In this document: positions 25,184 through 32,641 of the stretch, piece after piece
How positions within the stretch are numbered: the first letter of the stretch is position 1
Layout: every line of letters begins with the position of its first letter
Assembly: GCA_946410085.1 (NCBI GenBank)
Contig: CAMJZA010000022.1
Location: 1-46,663, forward strand
Direction: 5' to 3'
DNA length: 46,663 nucleotides
Source of the DNA: an uncultured Treponema sp.
GTDB lineage: Bacteria > Spirochaetota > Spirochaetia > Treponematales > Treponemataceae
Notes under the pieces: generated by a model
Seen by the model: the letters and a program-made list of their open reading frames with translations, nothing else
Databases searched by the model: none
What the model was told of the DNA's origin: nothing
Translations under genes and position numbers: made by a program

Positions 25184-26527
25184 ATGGCACTGATCAACAC
25201 GAATGACCCGTATGTCCGGGAGTACTGCGGGACGCATCCAGGGGCGGACCTCGTACTCTCCGAGCTTGCCGCCCTGAAGGAGGCCCGCCTCAGAAAATAC
25301 GGGCTGCTGCAGGACGGCGGCAGCCCGGCCGGCCTGAGTACGAGGGACTGGTTCAGGAAGGTGAAGGCGGTGCAGGTGGACCTGCTGCGGGAGCTGAAGC
25401 GGGTCTGCGACGGGAACGGGCTCAGGCTCTTCCTGACGTACGGCTCGCTCCTGGGGGCCGTCAGGGACGGCGGGAGGATAGACGGGGACGACGACATCGA
25501 CGTTGCGCTCATGCGGGATGACTACGATGCCCTCGTGCGCCTCGCACCTTCGTTCAGGGCCCCCTACTTCCTGCAAGACAATTACAGCGATGACTGCTTC
25601 TACGGCGGCTACATGAAGCTGCGCAACTCGGAGACGACGGCGATAGTCCCGCAGAACTGGTACGTGGACTGCAATGAGGGCATCTGCATCGACATCTTCC
25701 CCGTTGACCGCTGCTTCGGGTCGGAGCTGCGGGAGCGCAGGAAGCTCAGGCGGATACGGACGCTGCAGCGCCTCCTGTTCGCAAAGAGCTACGGCTTCTT
25801 CGCACGCTTCAGGGACATGCCGCTTCCGGTCTGGAAGGCCTATAAGTATGCGGGAAAGCCCTTTTCCCGCCGGAAGCTGCTTGAGGAGCTCGACGATGCG
25901 TTCCGCTCGCATGACGGCAGGGGCGGCAGGCTGTGCATCTACACGCATTACGGGAAGGCCGGGGCCGCAGTCTATATGGATGCCGCCTCATTTAAGGAGG
26001 TCGTTACCGTACCGTATGAGGGGATGGACTTCTCCGCCCCGAAGGGCCTGAAGGACGTCCTTGAGGGCTTTTACGGACCTGACTGCCTGCGGCCCGCGGA
26101 CCGGAGGGAGGGCCTGCATGCCTTCTACCGGCCTGACGTCCCCTACACGGCATACAAGGAGCGCTTCACCCGCCTGTTCACGTCCGTACCGGACGGTAAC
26201 AAAGCCCTGGTGGTCTTCGGCGATGCGGAGCTGTTCGGTGAATATACAAAGCGCTTCCCGGGGGCCGCATACAGGCCCGCGGCGTTCATCCCCTGCGGGG
26301 ATGAAGGGAAGCCCGGGGAACTCGACCGGCTCAGGGAATGCGACCCGGCCTCCACGTTCGTCGTCATCGCCGCCTTCGACTTCCTGTCCGCCGAGGATGA
26401 GGTCAGGGCTCTGGGCTTCAGGGACTATGCGATCTACGTCTATGACAGGAACTGGCTCTTCCTCCCGGACCTGAAGGCATCACGGAAGAAGTATCTGGAG
26501 GAAAAGGACGGCAGGCAGAAGCGCTGA
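25184..26527 (+). CDS. LicD family transferase with a degenerate C-terminal Rossmann-like module
   Basis: The 447-residue protein carries a LicD domain from about residue 60: QVDLLRELKRVCDGNGLRLF, TYGSLLGAVRDGGRI followed by DGDDDIDVALM (acidic active site), a CIDIFPVD core motif and FYGPDCLRP. The C-terminal 100 residues follow the module pattern (ALVVFGDAELFGEY, AAFIPCGDEGKPGE, TFVVIAAFDFLSAEDEV) with the glycine loop eroded to GDAELFG, so ligand binding may be lost. Together with the preceding LicD fusion it suggests that at least two positions of the glycan receive phospho-alcohol substituents. It is the last gene before a strong terminator and ends the locus. Confidence 0.83.
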   Translation: MALINTNDPYVREYCGTHPGADLVLSELAALKEARLRKYGLLQDGGSPAGLSTRDWFRKVKAVQVDLLRELKRVCDGNGLRLFLTYGSLLGAVRDGGRIDGDDDIDVALMRDDYDALVRLAPSFRAPYFLQDNYSDDCFYGGYMKLRNSETTAIVPQNWYVDCNEGICIDIFPVDRCFGSELRERRKLRRIRTLQRLLFAKSYGFFARFRDMPLPVWKAYKYAGKPFSRRKLLEELDDAFRSHDGRGGRLCIYTHYGKAGAAVYMDAASFKEVVTVPYEGMDFSAPKGLKDVLEGFYGPDCLRPADRREGLHAFYRPDVPYTAYKERFTRLFTSVPDGNKALVVFGDAELFGEYTKRFPGAAYRPAAFIPCGDEGKPGELDRLRECDPASTFVVIAAFDFLSAEDEVRALGFRDYAIYVYDRNWLFLPDLKASRKKYLEEKDGRQKR

Positions 26528-26592
26528 CGCAGCCGGCCTCAACGGTCTTCCGGCTCCCCTTCCCGGCATGCGCGGAGCCTCTTTTATATAGC

Positions 26593-26651
26593 AAAGCCCC
26601 CGGGCTGTCATGACGTGCACTGCACTTCACGGCATCCCGGGGGCTTTTTGT
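26593..26651 (+). terminator. rho-independent terminator of the glycan locus
   Basis: A perfect 12-bp stem (AAAGCCCCCGGG at 26593-26604 with CCCGGGGGCTTT at 26636-26647) encloses a 31-base loop that contains its own short palindrome (TGCACTGCA). A T-run follows. It stands 66 bases after the last glycan gene and closes the long plus-strand unit. Confidence 0.88.
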
Positions 26652-26735
26652 TTCTGTCCGCCTGGTTTGCTGCGTGCCGGTTAGACTCCCCGCCCGGCAC
26701 TTCTTATTTCATCCTTACTGAATACACGATTTCCC

Positions 26736-27173
26736 TCACTCCCCGAACTGTCCCATCAGCGTTTCCAAAATCCTTTTGAGCGTCATGGCATCTTCCTGCG
26801 AAAGCGTGAAACATGCTGCCATCTTTCCTGGAATACCCGCTGCCTTCTCCTTAAGTGCCCGGCCAGCTTCGGTTATCTGCACGTCAAGGTTCCGCTCGTC
26901 CTCCTTTGCCCGTTCCCGGCTGACGTAGCCCTTGGATTCAAGCTTTTTCAGCACGGGGGTGAGGGTGCCTGAGTCGAGGAAGAGCCGTTCGCCCAGTTCC
27001 TTGACGGTCAGTTCCTCCTGCTCCCACATCACCATCATCGTGATGTACTGAGTGTAGGTGAGGTCAAGCTCGTCCAGAAAGGGCTTATAACGGCGCACAA
27101 TCTCCTTTGAGCAGGCGTAGAGGGGAAAACAGAGCTGATTTTCAAGCAGCAGCGGGTCATAGTTCTTCGGCAT
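26736..27173 (-). CDS. ohrR: OhrR-type MarR family organic-peroxide sensor
   Basis: This 145-residue winged-helix regulator has NQLCFPLYACSKEI at its N-terminus. The cysteine is residue 15, the position of the peroxide-sensing cysteine in OhrR proteins, and a second cysteine lies at 21. TYTQYITMMVMWEQEELTVKELGERL, SGTLTPVLKKLE and GYVSRERAKEDERN are the recognition helix and wing of the MarR fold. OhrR represses peroxide-defence genes until its cysteine is oxidised. Here it lies 22 bases downstream of a glutathione peroxidase on the same strand, and an OhrR-like box overlaps the operon promoter, so autoregulation is likely. GGAGGG precedes the start. The function is established for the family; the target assignment is inferred. 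Confidence 0.87.
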   Translation of the reverse strand: MPKNYDPLLLENQLCFPLYACSKEIVRRYKPFLDELDLTYTQYITMMVMWEQEELTVKELGERLFLDSGTLTPVLKKLESKGYVSRERAKEDERNLDVQITEAGRALKEKAAGIPGKMAACFTLSQEDAMTLKRILETLMGQFGE

Positions 27174-27195
27174 GACGTTCCCTCCTTCCGGTCTT

Positions 27196-27738
27196 TTAGA
27201 GAACCTTCTCGATTTCAGCCTTTACCGTTTCCATATCCACCGTCGGTTCAAAGCGCTTCAGGATGTTTCCTTCACGGTCAATCAGGAATTTCGTGAAGTT
27301 CCACTTGATATCTCCGCTCTTCTTGTAGTTCCAGTCCTGTATCTTGAGGAAGGCGGACATCGCCAGTCCGGCCTTGCTGGTGCCGAAGCCCTCGAATGTC
27401 GTATTTGAGGTAAGGTACTTGAAGAGGGGGAGGGCGTTCTCGCCGTTCACCTCGACTTTGGCGAACTGGGGAAAGCTGATGCCGAACCTGCCCTTGCAGA
27501 ATGTATGGATTTCCTCGTTGTCGCCGGGTGCCTGGTTGCCGAACTGGTTGCAGGGGAAGTCGAGAATCTCAAGGCCCTTGTCATGGTCTGCCTCGTAAAT
27601 CTTCTGCAGATCCTCGTATTGAGGCGTAAAGCCGCAGCCTGTCGCCGTGTTTACGATAAGCAGAACCTTTCCCCTATAAGCTGCCATTGAAAGTTCCTCT
27701 CCTGTCCTTGCCTTGAATGTAAAATCGTACATGCTCAT
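27196..27738 (-). CDS. glutathione peroxidase family peroxidase (cysteine type)
   Basis: The 180-residue protein has NTATGCGFTPQYEDLQ with catalytic Cys35 encoded by TGC, not the selenocysteine codon. LDFPCNQFGNQAPG and IKWNFTKFLIDREG supply the conserved Gln/Asn/Trp partners. Cys81 in TFCKGRFGISFP sits where thioredoxin-dependent members of the family carry their resolving cysteine, so it probably uses thioredoxin rather than glutathione. GGAGG lies 8 bases ahead of the start. It is the first gene of a two-gene unit with ohrR, replacing the usual ohrA partner. It would detoxify organic and hydrogen peroxides in the cytoplasm. Confidence 0.9.
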   Translation of the reverse strand: MSMYDFTFKARTGEELSMAAYRGKVLLIVNTATGCGFTPQYEDLQKIYEADHDKGLEILDFPCNQFGNQAPGDNEEIHTFCKGRFGISFPQFAKVEVNGENALPLFKYLTSNTTFEGFGTSKAGLAMSAFLKIQDWNYKKSGDIKWNFTKFLIDREGNILKRFEPTVDMETVKAEIEKVL

Positions 27739-27787
27739 CAGATTTCCTCCTGTCTCAAAAATCTCTGTTTTGATAAATTAGATTGTG

Positions 27788-27802
27788 TACAATTAACTTG
27801 TA
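27788..27802. promoter_or_regulatory. OhrR-like operator
   Basis: TACAATTAACTTGTA is a 15-bp near-perfect dyad that closely resembles the TACAATT-AATTGTA boxes bound by OhrR in Firmicutes. It lies 50 bases upstream of the peroxidase start and overlaps the predicted -10 hexamer, as expected for repression. The comparison is from memory of the consensus. Confidence 0.7.
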
Positions 27803-27825
27803 TCATTCTTTTTATTTCCTGTCAA
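27797..27825 (-). promoter_or_regulatory. promoter of the peroxidase–ohrR operon
   Basis: Read on the minus strand: TTGACA (27825-27820), a 17-base spacer, then TACAAG (27802-27797). The -35 is perfect and the spacing ideal; the -10 is weak and part of the OhrR-like box. The start codon lies about 59 bases downstream. Confidence 0.65.
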
Positions 27826-27900
27826 GCTGTTTTGTGATTTTCCGGTTTGTGTTTTTCTTCTGCCCTGTTAGGAGGCAGGCTGCGTGCAGAACCATTGGGT

Positions 27901-27931
27901 CTGTCTCAAAAGGCGTTCGCATTTGAAACAG
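27901..27931 (-). terminator. imperfect hairpin after the ABC exporter gene
   Basis: CTGTCTCAAA and TTTGAAACAG pair with one mismatch around a GGCGTTCGC apex, immediately beyond the stop of the minus-strand ABC gene. There is no clear T-run, so termination is possible but not certain. Its outer stem resembles that of the hairpin at 42178-42226. Confidence 0.4.
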
Positions 27932-27938
27932 GCTTCCA

Positions 27939-29957
27939 TTATGACTGTTGCTTTCCGATCCTGAATTGCGTCTCGTACAGCTGCGCATAGACGCCCTTTG
28001 AGCCGCTGCCTGCACCGAGCAGTTCTTCGTGCGTCCCCCGTTCCACGATCATGCCGTCCTGCACGACGAGGATCTCATCGGCGGCGAGGATGGTGGAAAG
28101 CCGGTGTGCAATGAGGATGCTCGTACGTGCGTCTATGAGCGGATCGATTGCATCCTGTATCTTGCGTTCGGAAATGGAGTCGAGTGCGCTGGTCGCTTCG
28201 TCGAATATCAGCAGGGCAGGATCCTTGAGCAGGACGCGGGCTATGGAAATCCGCTGCTTCTCGCCGCCGGAGAGCTTGAGTCCCCGGTTGCCGACGAAGC
28301 TGTCAAGCCCCTGTTCCTGTGAGCAGATGAAGTCCCAGATGTTTGCCGTCCGGCAGGCTTCCTCCAGCTGTGCCTCGCTTGCGTCTTCCTTTGCATACAG
28401 GAGATTGTCGCGTATCGTTCCGTTAAAGAGGTAGGTTTCCTGGCTCACGATGCCGATGTTCCGCCTCAGGTAGCCCAAGTCCAGCCTGCGCACATCGATT
28501 CCGTCAAAGCTCACGCTGCCTGCGGTTACGTCATAGAGTCGGGGAATCAGGTGTACCATCGTGCTCTTGCCCGAGCCGGAAGGTCCGACGATGGCAATGC
28601 TTTTCCCCGGTTCGAGCGTGAAGGATACGTCCTTGAGGATCTGCCGCTCCGGGCTGTAGGAAAAGTACACGTGGTCAAAGACGATCCGGCCTTTGGCGCC
28701 GGTCGCACCCGCCCCAGCCGCATCGGGTCCAGTCGCTGCATCCGCTCCATCTACCTCTGCCGCTGCATTCGGCATGACCGTGCCCGGCGCATCGGGCGTA
28801 ATCGCGTCCGGGGCGTTCTGAATTTCCACCGGCATGTCCAGGTATTCAAAGATGCGGGTGAACATCGCCATGCTCCGTATCCAGTCCACCTGGATGTTTA
28901 ACAGCTGGTTTACCGGTCCGTACATCTTGCCGAGCAGGGCAACGAAGACGGTGATGTCGCCGACCGTGAGCGTCGGATCGCCGCGCATAATCAGGATGCC
29001 GCCTGCCAGGTAGAGCAGCATGGGGCCGATGCTTGCAAATGTGGAGAGGGCGACGCGGAACCAGCGTCCCGCCATGCCTTCGCGGATGTTCAGCCTGACC
29101 ATGCGTCTGTTGACCGCTTCGTAGCGCGAGTATTCGTCCTGCTCCTTGCCGAAAAGCTTGACCAGCAGCTGCCCGCTGACGGAAAGGGTCTCATTTAGGA
29201 TGCCGTTTATCTCGTCGCTGCATTCCTGCGCTTCCCGGGTGAGCGACCAGCGGGTTTTCCCTGCGCTCCTCGTCGGGATGATGAAGAGGGGAATAATCAG
29301 CACGCCGAGTGTGGCGAGCATCCAGTTCTTCTGGTACATTGCCAGCAGGGCGACGATGAGGGTAATGGTATTGGACAGGATGCTCGCAAGCGTACCGCTG
29401 ACCACCTGCTGTACGCCGGAGATGTCGCTCGTCATGCGGGTAATGATGTCACCCTGCTTGTGACTTGTAAAGAAGGATTGCGGCATCTGCTGCAGGTGGG
29501 CGTACATCGTGTTTCGGAGATCGTAGGTGATGTGCTGGGCTATCCAGCTGTTCAGGTAGCTTTCAAGCACCCCGATCAGGTTCGCTCCGAGCGTAACGGC
29601 GAGCGAGAGCAGGATCAGGGTAACGAGGGCACGGAAGTTCCGGCCGATCAGGCCTTCGTCGATGATCCGGCCGGTCAGGACGGAAGGTGTCAGGCTGAAC
29701 ACCGATGATACGGCAATTGCGGTGAAGACGAGCAGCATCTGCTTCCAGTAGGGGCGCAGGTAGGACAGGATGCGCCTGATGAGCGCACCGGTCACCTTAG
29801 GGCGGTTTGCCTTCTCCTCTTCCGTCAGGAAAGCCCGCCCCATCCTGCCGCCGGGCACTCCGGATCCTCCGCCCGGACCTCCAAAAGTTCCGCCGGGTCT
29901 CCCTCCCGGACCGGAGAGTCCGCCCGAACTGCTGCCTCCCGTCCCTCCCGGCGGCAT
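27939..29957 (-). CDS. ABC transporter, fused permease–ATPase (multidrug/lipid exporter type)
   Basis: The 672-residue half-transporter has a type IV exporter membrane domain (about residues 60-360, with QHITYDLRNTMYAHLQQMP and SHKQGDIITRMTSDI coupling-helix regions). Its ATPase domain has GPSGSGKST near 460, the signature LKLSGGEKQRISIARVLL near 560, LLIFDEATSALD and IAHRLS. Two parts are unusual. The first 40 residues are almost only Gly, Pro and Ser. The linker between membrane and ATPase domains is stretched by about 40 residues of Asp/Ala/Pro/Gly-rich low-complexity sequence (PDAITPDAPGT, GPDAAGAGATGAKG). It starts one base after the tatD stop, so the two form an operon. The substrate is unknown; drug or lipid export is typical. 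Confidence 0.87.
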   Translation of the reverse strand: MPPGGTGGSSSGGLSGPGGRPGGTFGGPGGGSGVPGGRMGRAFLTEEEKANRPKVTGALIRRILSYLRPYWKQMLLVFTAIAVSSVFSLTPSVLTGRIIDEGLIGRNFRALVTLILLSLAVTLGANLIGVLESYLNSWIAQHITYDLRNTMYAHLQQMPQSFFTSHKQGDIITRMTSDISGVQQVVSGTLASILSNTITLIVALLAMYQKNWMLATLGVLIIPLFIIPTRSAGKTRWSLTREAQECSDEINGILNETLSVSGQLLVKLFGKEQDEYSRYEAVNRRMVRLNIREGMAGRWFRVALSTFASIGPMLLYLAGGILIMRGDPTLTVGDITVFVALLGKMYGPVNQLLNIQVDWIRSMAMFTRIFEYLDMPVEIQNAPDAITPDAPGTVMPNAAAEVDGADAATGPDAAGAGATGAKGRIVFDHVYFSYSPERQILKDVSFTLEPGKSIAIVGPSGSGKSTMVHLIPRLYDVTAGSVSFDGIDVRRLDLGYLRRNIGIVSQETYLFNGTIRDNLLYAKEDASEAQLEEACRTANIWDFICSQEQGLDSFVGNRGLKLSGGEKQRISIARVLLKDPALLIFDEATSALDSISERKIQDAIDPLIDARTSILIAHRLSTILAADEILVVQDGMIVERGTHEELLGAGSGSKGVYAQLYETQFRIGKQQS

Positions 29958-29958
29958 G

Positions 29959-30750
29959 TCAGCCTTCTTCGCTTTCGCTCAGGCCGAAAATCCTGCAGGA
30001 GTTCGTCCAGAGCTGTGCACTCAGCGCTTCCAGATCCATCTGGACCATCTGGGCAAGGAATTCCGCCGTTGCCGGCAGGAATGACGGCATCGTCCGCTTG
30101 CCCCGGTACTTGGCGGGAACCATGAAGGGGCTTTCCGTTTCAATCAGAATCCGGTCAATGGGGATGTTCAGCACCGTCTCGTGCAGGTTCTGGGCATTCC
30201 GGTAAGTCAGGTTGCCTGCGAAGGAGAAGTATACGTCCAGTCCCGCATCCAGACACTGGGCGGCATAGGCTGCGTTCTCGCTGTAGCAGTGGAATACGGC
30301 TCCCTTGGGGGGAATGCGGTCACGGAGGATTTCATAGATATCCTTGCCGGCTCCCCGGTTATGGATGATGACGGGCTTGTCAAGGCTCTGCGCCATTTCC
30401 AGCTGGGATATGAACAGCTCTATCTGGCTCCGCTTGTCGCCGTACTGCTTCTCGTAGTCCAGCCCCGTCTCGCCGATGGCAACGACCTTGGGCAGCTTTA
30501 CGCTTTCTTCTATTATATTGCGCCAGTCGTCTCCCGGCGCAACGACTTCCGCCGGGCTGACACCGACGGCATGGAAGACGCCCTTCTTTGTCTTGAGCAG
30601 GACGTATTCCTTCTTGAAGTCATGGAGGCTGTTGTTGATTGAGACAATCCGGGTAACTCCGGCAAGTTCCGCTTCCTTTATGGCCCGGTACTGCTTGATG
30701 GGGTCGTCAAAAAGTAGCCCGATATGGGCGTGAGTATCAAAAAAATGCAT
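29959..30750 (-). CDS. tatD: TatD family metal-dependent DNase
   Basis: From ATG at 30750 the product has 263 residues. FFDTHAHIG gives the first metal-binding histidines, VVAIGETGLDY the metal-bridging glutamate, PVIIHNRGAG and VFHCYSE the later histidines, and ILIETESPFMVPAKYRGKR the TatD-specific end with the T-(D/E)-S/P-(F/Y)-x-P motif. The family carries out 3'-5' exonuclease and AP-site cleavage in DNA repair and quality control. The frame stays open 45 codons upstream of 30750, but those residues are low-quality and GAGGA sits just before this ATG. It is followed one base later by the ABC gene. Confidence 0.9.
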   Translation of the reverse strand: MHFFDTHAHIGLLFDDPIKQYRAIKEAELAGVTRIVSINNSLHDFKKEYVLLKTKKGVFHAVGVSPAEVVAPGDDWRNIIEESVKLPKVVAIGETGLDYEKQYGDKRSQIELFISQLEMAQSLDKPVIIHNRGAGKDIYEILRDRIPPKGAVFHCYSENAAYAAQCLDAGLDVYFSFAGNLTYRNAQNLHETVLNIPIDRILIETESPFMVPAKYRGKRTMPSFLPATAEFLAQMVQMDLEALSAQLWTNSCRIFGLSESEEG

Positions 30751-30773
30751 CGTTTTCCTCTGTACTGCAGAAC

Positions 30774-31074
30774 CGGTACACGGCAGTACGGCGGTTCGTA
30801 CCGCCTGCCGGTTTCCGGCTTGCGGGAACCCTGTTCCGGTCACCGCAGGTTGCTGTCGACCAGCTTCAATAGTCCGCTGCGGCATACACCGCAGGAAGGT
30901 TTTGAAGCTGCCTATCTGAATAAAAATAAAGTAGGGCTCCCGATCTGCTCCCGTACGGGGCAGTTTTCAAGATTCCCTACGCTCGCTGAGGCTATCAATT
31001 CCATTTTATCAGGAAACAGAAGAAAAATTATGCTTCCAGATAAAATATCAATCCCTTATATCCGATATTTTATC
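30774..31074. other. structured divergent intergenic region
   Basis: About 440 bases separate tatD (minus) from the M23 gene (plus). I see no convincing gene here but many inverted repeats. GGCGGT-TCGT-ACCGCC lies around 30790-30805. CAGCTTCAA (30861-30869) pairs with TTGAAGCTG (30902-30910), enclosing CTGCGG / CCGCAG. GTAGGG (30931-30936) pairs with CCCTAC (30975-30980) around a strong hairpin at 30945-30963. GATAAAATATC (31039-31049) pairs with GATATTTTATC (31064-31074). A second CCGCAG at 30843-30848 could compete for the same CTGCGG partner. It may be a structured leader of tatD, a small RNA, or a regulatory region. Confidence 0.5.
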
Positions 31075-31115
31075 ATAGCAGGCTTTCCCTGTCAAATGAA
31101 ATTCAAGCAGCGCCC

Positions 31116-31144
31116 TTGATTATTTGACGGTAACCTGTTAGAAT
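31116..31144 (+). promoter_or_regulatory. promoter of the M23–bactofilin block
   Basis: TTGATT (31116-31121), 17 bases, TAGAAT (31139-31144). Each hexamer is close to the sigma-70 consensus and the spacing is ideal. The start codon of the M23 gene lies 49 bases beyond the -10. Confidence 0.6.
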
Positions 31145-31192
31145 AGATGCTAGACTACCTGTAAAAGGTAATGTGAAAAAGGAGAATTCCCC

Positions 31193-32206
31193 GTGGCCCG
31201 CACGAGAAGATATAAAAATTTTGAGAAAAACTTTGTCTCGCGGATTGGTGACGGGCTTGCAGGCTTTTTCTCCCTTATCGGCCGTGGACTGGCAAAGGTG
31301 TTCCACCTGTTCGACGAAAAAATCACGGTCATGCTCGTTCCCCATTCAAACGGACGGGCCTTCAGCATTCAGACAAACGTATTCGCAATGGTCCTCGGCC
31401 TTGTCCTCCTCGGAGGCATCACCGGTTCCTTCGTCTATTTCAATAAGCGGGCCATCGGCAGTGAGATTGAAAACCGCCGTCTCCGTGCGGAAAACAAAGA
31501 GACGCTTGCATCGCTCGATGAGCTCCGTGACGAGAACGACAACCTGCTCAAGAGTGCCCGCCGCTTTCAGGCTTCGCTTTCGACAACCCTGTCCCTTTTG
31601 GGTATCAGTGACGGCGGAAACAGCATGGAAGGCGTCAACGGTAACGGCGACCTTTCCTCCCTGTTCAGCAGCCAGGGCCTTGCGGCCGGATCCCTGCAGG
31701 AAACGCAGGACGTGCGGCAGCTGACAGCCTACCTTGACAGTGCCGTTCAGCCCGTCGAAGAAATCGGAAAGATGCTCGAAAACCAGAGCTCCCTCTTTAC
31801 CGACATTCCGAACATCTGGCCCGTCAAGAACGGCATCGGCCATATTTCAATGGCATTCGGCCAGCAGATTCATCCGATTACAAAACAGTGGTATATTCAT
31901 AAGGGAACGGATTTCAGTACCTGGCGGACAGGTGATCCTGTCGTTGCGACTGCGAACGGTCAGGTCGTTTCCGTCGGCAACGATGCAACCTTCGGTCTTT
32001 CCGTCATCATCAAGCACAAATACGGCATCTACACCCGCTATGCTCACCTGAATACCATCCGCGTCCGCAGGGGCGATGACGTTACCCAGGGGCAGGTCAT
32101 CGGAACAATCGGTAATACGGGCATCACGACCGGTGCCCACCTGCACTATGAGGTTCACATCGGTACGACCGTCGTTGATCCGGCGAAGTACATCAACATT
32201 AAATAG
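31193..32206 (+). CDS. membrane-anchored M23 (LytM-type) peptidoglycan endopeptidase
   Basis: The 337-residue protein starts at GTG 31193, eight bases after AAAAAGGAG. A basic cytoplasmic tail is followed by one membrane segment at 63-83 (VFAMVLGLVLLGGITGSFVYF), a coiled coil at about 90-125 (ENRRLRAENKETLASLDELR) and a periplasmic M23 domain from 210. The zinc ligands are visible: H-x-x-x-D in HKGTD (236-240) and H-x-H in HLHYE (316, 318). The enzyme should therefore be active and cut peptide crosslinks. Membrane M23 proteins encoded beside bactofilins are known to steer cell shape, for example helical shape in other spirals, so a role in spirochaete morphology is plausible. Confidence 0.9.
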   Translation: MARTRRYKNFEKNFVSRIGDGLAGFFSLIGRGLAKVFHLFDEKITVMLVPHSNGRAFSIQTNVFAMVLGLVLLGGITGSFVYFNKRAIGSEIENRRLRAENKETLASLDELRDENDNLLKSARRFQASLSTTLSLLGISDGGNSMEGVNGNGDLSSLFSSQGLAAGSLQETQDVRQLTAYLDSAVQPVEEIGKMLENQSSLFTDIPNIWPVKNGIGHISMAFGQQIHPITKQWYIHKGTDFSTWRTGDPVVATANGQVVSVGNDATFGLSVIIKHKYGIYTRYAHLNTIRVRRGDDVTQGQVIGTIGNTGITTGAHLHYEVHIGTTVVDPAKYINIK

Positions 32207-32209
32207 CCA

Positions 32210-32626
32210 ATGTCAATTTTCAGCCCGGAAGACGCTTCAATCAATAATCTCCTGAACGCAGGTTCCTCAATCCGGGGCAATGTCCGCATTTCCGGTTTCA
32301 TGCGGGTTGACGGCGACATAGACGGCAATCTGGAATGCAGCGGAGCAGTCATCATCGGCGAAAAGGCGCGGGTCCGGGGCAACATTACCGCCCGGTCAAT
32401 CACGGTTTCCGGCATTGTGCTCGGGGACATCTGGGCACCGGAAGGCGTGCACCTGACTCCCCGCTCGGTGGTGCTCGGCGATGTGCAGACCCACAGCTTC
32501 CGGGCAGATGAAGACGTCGTATTCGACGGACACTGCATCTCGCTCAAGGACGATGCCGCATACAGCGAGGCTTCGGAGCGCTGGCAGAACGCAAAGGCGA
32601 TTAGTGCGAAAGCTTTCCGGGCATAG
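32210..32626 (+). CDS. bactofilin (polymer-forming cytoskeletal protein)
   Basis: The 138-residue protein shows the right-handed beta-helix repeat of bactofilins, with about six-residue periodic hydrophobics: SSIRGNVRISGFMRVDGDID, then GAVIIGEKARVRGNITA, ITVSGIVLGDIWAP and RSVVLGDVQTHSF. A short N-terminal SIFSPEDASIN segment precedes it. Bactofilins polymerise without nucleotides and recruit wall enzymes. It starts 3 bases after the stop of the M23 peptidase gene, so the two are surely co-expressed and probably form one complex at the inner membrane. Confidence 0.92.
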   Translation: MSIFSPEDASINNLLNAGSSIRGNVRISGFMRVDGDIDGNLECSGAVIIGEKARVRGNITARSITVSGIVLGDIWAPEGVHLTPRSVVLGDVQTHSFRADEDVVFDGHCISLKDDAAYSEASERWQNAKAISAKAFRA

Positions 32627-32641
32627 GGGGCAGCGCTTTTC

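Noticed and set aside
23401-25512. A 703-codon open frame on the minus strand across the flippase and LicD genes
   Set aside because: The plus strand has clear ABC and LicD motifs; the antisense frame is low-complexity, rich in E, V, H, D and P, and results from strongly C-ending codons on the real strand.
27616-27660. Selenocysteine in the glutathione peroxidase
   Set aside because: The catalytic codon reads TGC (cysteine) on the minus strand.
30724-31119. A 131-codon plus-strand frame in the tatD–M23 spacer
   Set aside because: It begins within tatD, has no ribosome site, and its sequence passes through hairpins with no protein-like pattern.
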